A stretch of DNA of 35,711 nt from an uncultured Ruminococcus sp. (GTDB taxonomy: Bacteria > Bacillota > Clostridia > Oscillospirales > Ruminococcaceae): NCBI GenBank assembly GCA_902776945.1, contig CACYSH010000022.1, forward strand, positions 1-35,711, in the 5' to 3' direction. The position numbers and the translations under genes are program-made. This document shows positions 34,823 to 35,711 of the stretch, one piece after another. Every line of letters starts with the position of its first letter. Positions within the stretch are counted from its first letter, which is position 1. The notes beneath the pieces were generated by a model, which worked only from the letters and a program-made list of their open reading frames with translations, ran no database searches and was not told the origin of the DNA.

Positions 34823-35042
34823 ACTCTTGCTCCCTATCTACTGTATTTGAAAGGGGTTGATTGGCATTTTTCTCACAGGCGAAATAATCTTTGAAAGGAA
34901 ATGATTTTCATGCACGGTAGACGATGTAGCATAGAGTTTGATTAGCTGTCCCATTAATTTTGAGGGTAGCGAGTCCTCGCAATTTCAAGACAGCGGTTAA
35001 TAAAGCATTGGTATCACCTTACCTTTTATTCACACTTATCTT

Positions 35043-35468
35043 TTACGCTGATTCGCTGTCCTCACCCGATAAGAGTTCATCTTTATAGGGCTCGGTTTCC
35101 TTGACCTCGCTTGTTTCCTCGAAAGTGTCAGTAGCTGCTTCGGCAGGCTCAGGCGAATTAGCTACCGCGGCTTTCCTGGCTCTTTCGGACATCACGAAGT
35201 CAATCACCTCATCAACAGTAAAGAAATAGTCTATTATCTCTTTATATTCCTCGACGGTGAAGCCGGGTCCGATCTTATCGGTAGCGTGCGCTCCCACTTC
35301 CTGCATATTCACAAGATACTCCCGATGTCTCTCATCAGCTATCTCCTCGTCGATCTTCTTTTTTGCGACCTTCATGTTTTCAAGGCGCTCCCGCAGCTTC
35401 TGCATATCCTCGGCATACTGCTTCGACCTCGTTTCTTTCTCACTTGTTGTCAGTTTCTTGTTGCTCAA
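35043..35468 (-). CDS. Coiled-coil mobile-element protein, DUF3847-like
   Basis: A protein of about 141 aa. The N-terminal 55 residues form a charged coiled-coil (KETRSKQYAEDMQKLRERLE, then KVAKKKIDEEIADERHRE). The middle includes FTVEEYKEIIDYFFTVDEV and the tail is very acidic. It resembles small DUF3847-type proteins encoded next to the relaxase of clostridial mobilizable elements; that assignment is tentative. The frame is open to 35516. An ATG at 35474 is only 1 nt from AAAGGAG, so the TTG at 35468 (7 nt spacing) is the likelier start. Confidence 0.6.
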   Translation of the reverse strand: MSNKKLTTSEKETRSKQYAEDMQKLRERLENMKVAKKKIDEEIADERHREYLVNMQEVGAHATDKIGPGFTVEEYKEIIDYFFTVDEVIDFVMSERARKAAVANSPEPAEAATDTFEETSEVKETEPYKDELLSGEDSESA

Positions 35469-35596
35469 TGGCATTCTCCTTTCCTCGCGGCGCATTCGCG
35501 CCCGATGCATACGCATCTATTCGCATACGCGAAGGTTTTGGGTGGGATCGTGTGGTTCGTGCTTCTCCTATTCACTTGGCTTTGCCCACTACAACC

Positions 35597-35697
35597 CCGA
35601 AGGGCGCACTTATACAAACTCTCCGAGTTTGCTCGTGCGCCAGAGGGGGAAAACTCCCCCTCCGGACTCCCCCTTAAGCAAGCGTTTCCGCTTGGGG
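35597..35697. other. Hairpin cluster, candidate oriT region
   Basis: Three strong hairpins stand in a row: GGCGCAC (35603-35609) / GTGCGCC (35635-35641) enclosing CAAACTC-tcc-GAGTTTG (35615-35631); GAGGGGG-aaaact-CCCCCTC (35643-35662); and CAAGCG-tttc-CGCTTG (35579-35594). This kind of G/C-run hairpin cluster often lies upstream of relaxase genes in clostridial mobilizable elements. The relaxase would be off the right edge. No gene is seen in 35470-35711. Confidence 0.5.
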
Positions 35698-35711
35698 CCT
35701 ATCGGCACGTT

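Noticed and set aside
34910-34945. An 11-codon frame (MHGRRCSIEFD) after AAAGGAAA on the plus strand
   Set aside because: It is too short and unsupported to call a gene, although its ribosome site looks acceptable.

Overview
The window looks like chromosome of a Gram-positive, probably Ruminococcus-like (Oscillospiraceae/Clostridia) gut bacterium. The evidence is strong AGGAGG ribosome-binding sites, frequent GTG/TTG starts, an intact spoIIA sporulation operon, the pth-mfd and rpsL-rpsG-fusA-tuf gene orders, ECF vitamin transport and MalFG-type sugar permeases. The genus is an inference from gene content and protein flavour.

Layout, left to right. (1) 1-10.9 kb, plus strand, housekeeping: a LacX-type aldose epimerase overlapping dtd, a stand-alone MoxR/dynein-like AAA+ ATPase, pfkA behind a consensus promoter, a tetrahydrofolate riboswitch reading into folT, a second ECF S-component-like membrane protein, then pth and mfd. 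The gaps here hold hairpin-rich repeats: two diverged copies of one element (about 1348-1616 and 5382-5672) and a 140-bp near-palindrome between pth and mfd. (2) 11-17 kb, minus strand: a RelB/RelE-type toxin-antitoxin pair, then tuf, fusA, rpsG and rpsL. To the right of rpsL, on the plus strand, lie a decayed brnT toxin and its surviving brnA antitoxin. (3) 17-18.5 kb, minus strand: spoIIAA-spoIIAB-sigF.

(4) 19-32.7 kb, plus strand, is the most interesting part. Two MacB/LolD-type ABC ATPases have no FtsX/MacB permease beside them. After a MITE-like repeat comes a tightly packed operon of about 11.7 kb. It encodes a 1009-aa secreted solute-binding protein with two N-terminal beta-sandwich modules, a MalF/MalG permease pair, an NHL-propeller/TPR protein with a C-terminal membrane anchor, a Yip1-like membrane protein, a large secreted DUF5696-type protein, and a second MalF/MalG pair. 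I read this as an uncharacterised glycan-uptake and surface-processing machine with four permease subunits and one binding protein.

(5) 32.9 kb to the end: the end of an integrated Tn4451-like mobilizable element. It has a large serine recombinase broken by a frameshift/deletion, a TnpW-like small protein, a coiled-coil DUF3847-like protein and an oriT-like hairpin cluster. The element continues beyond the window.

All calls come from reading the sequence. No database search was run, and family names are recalled from motif recognition.
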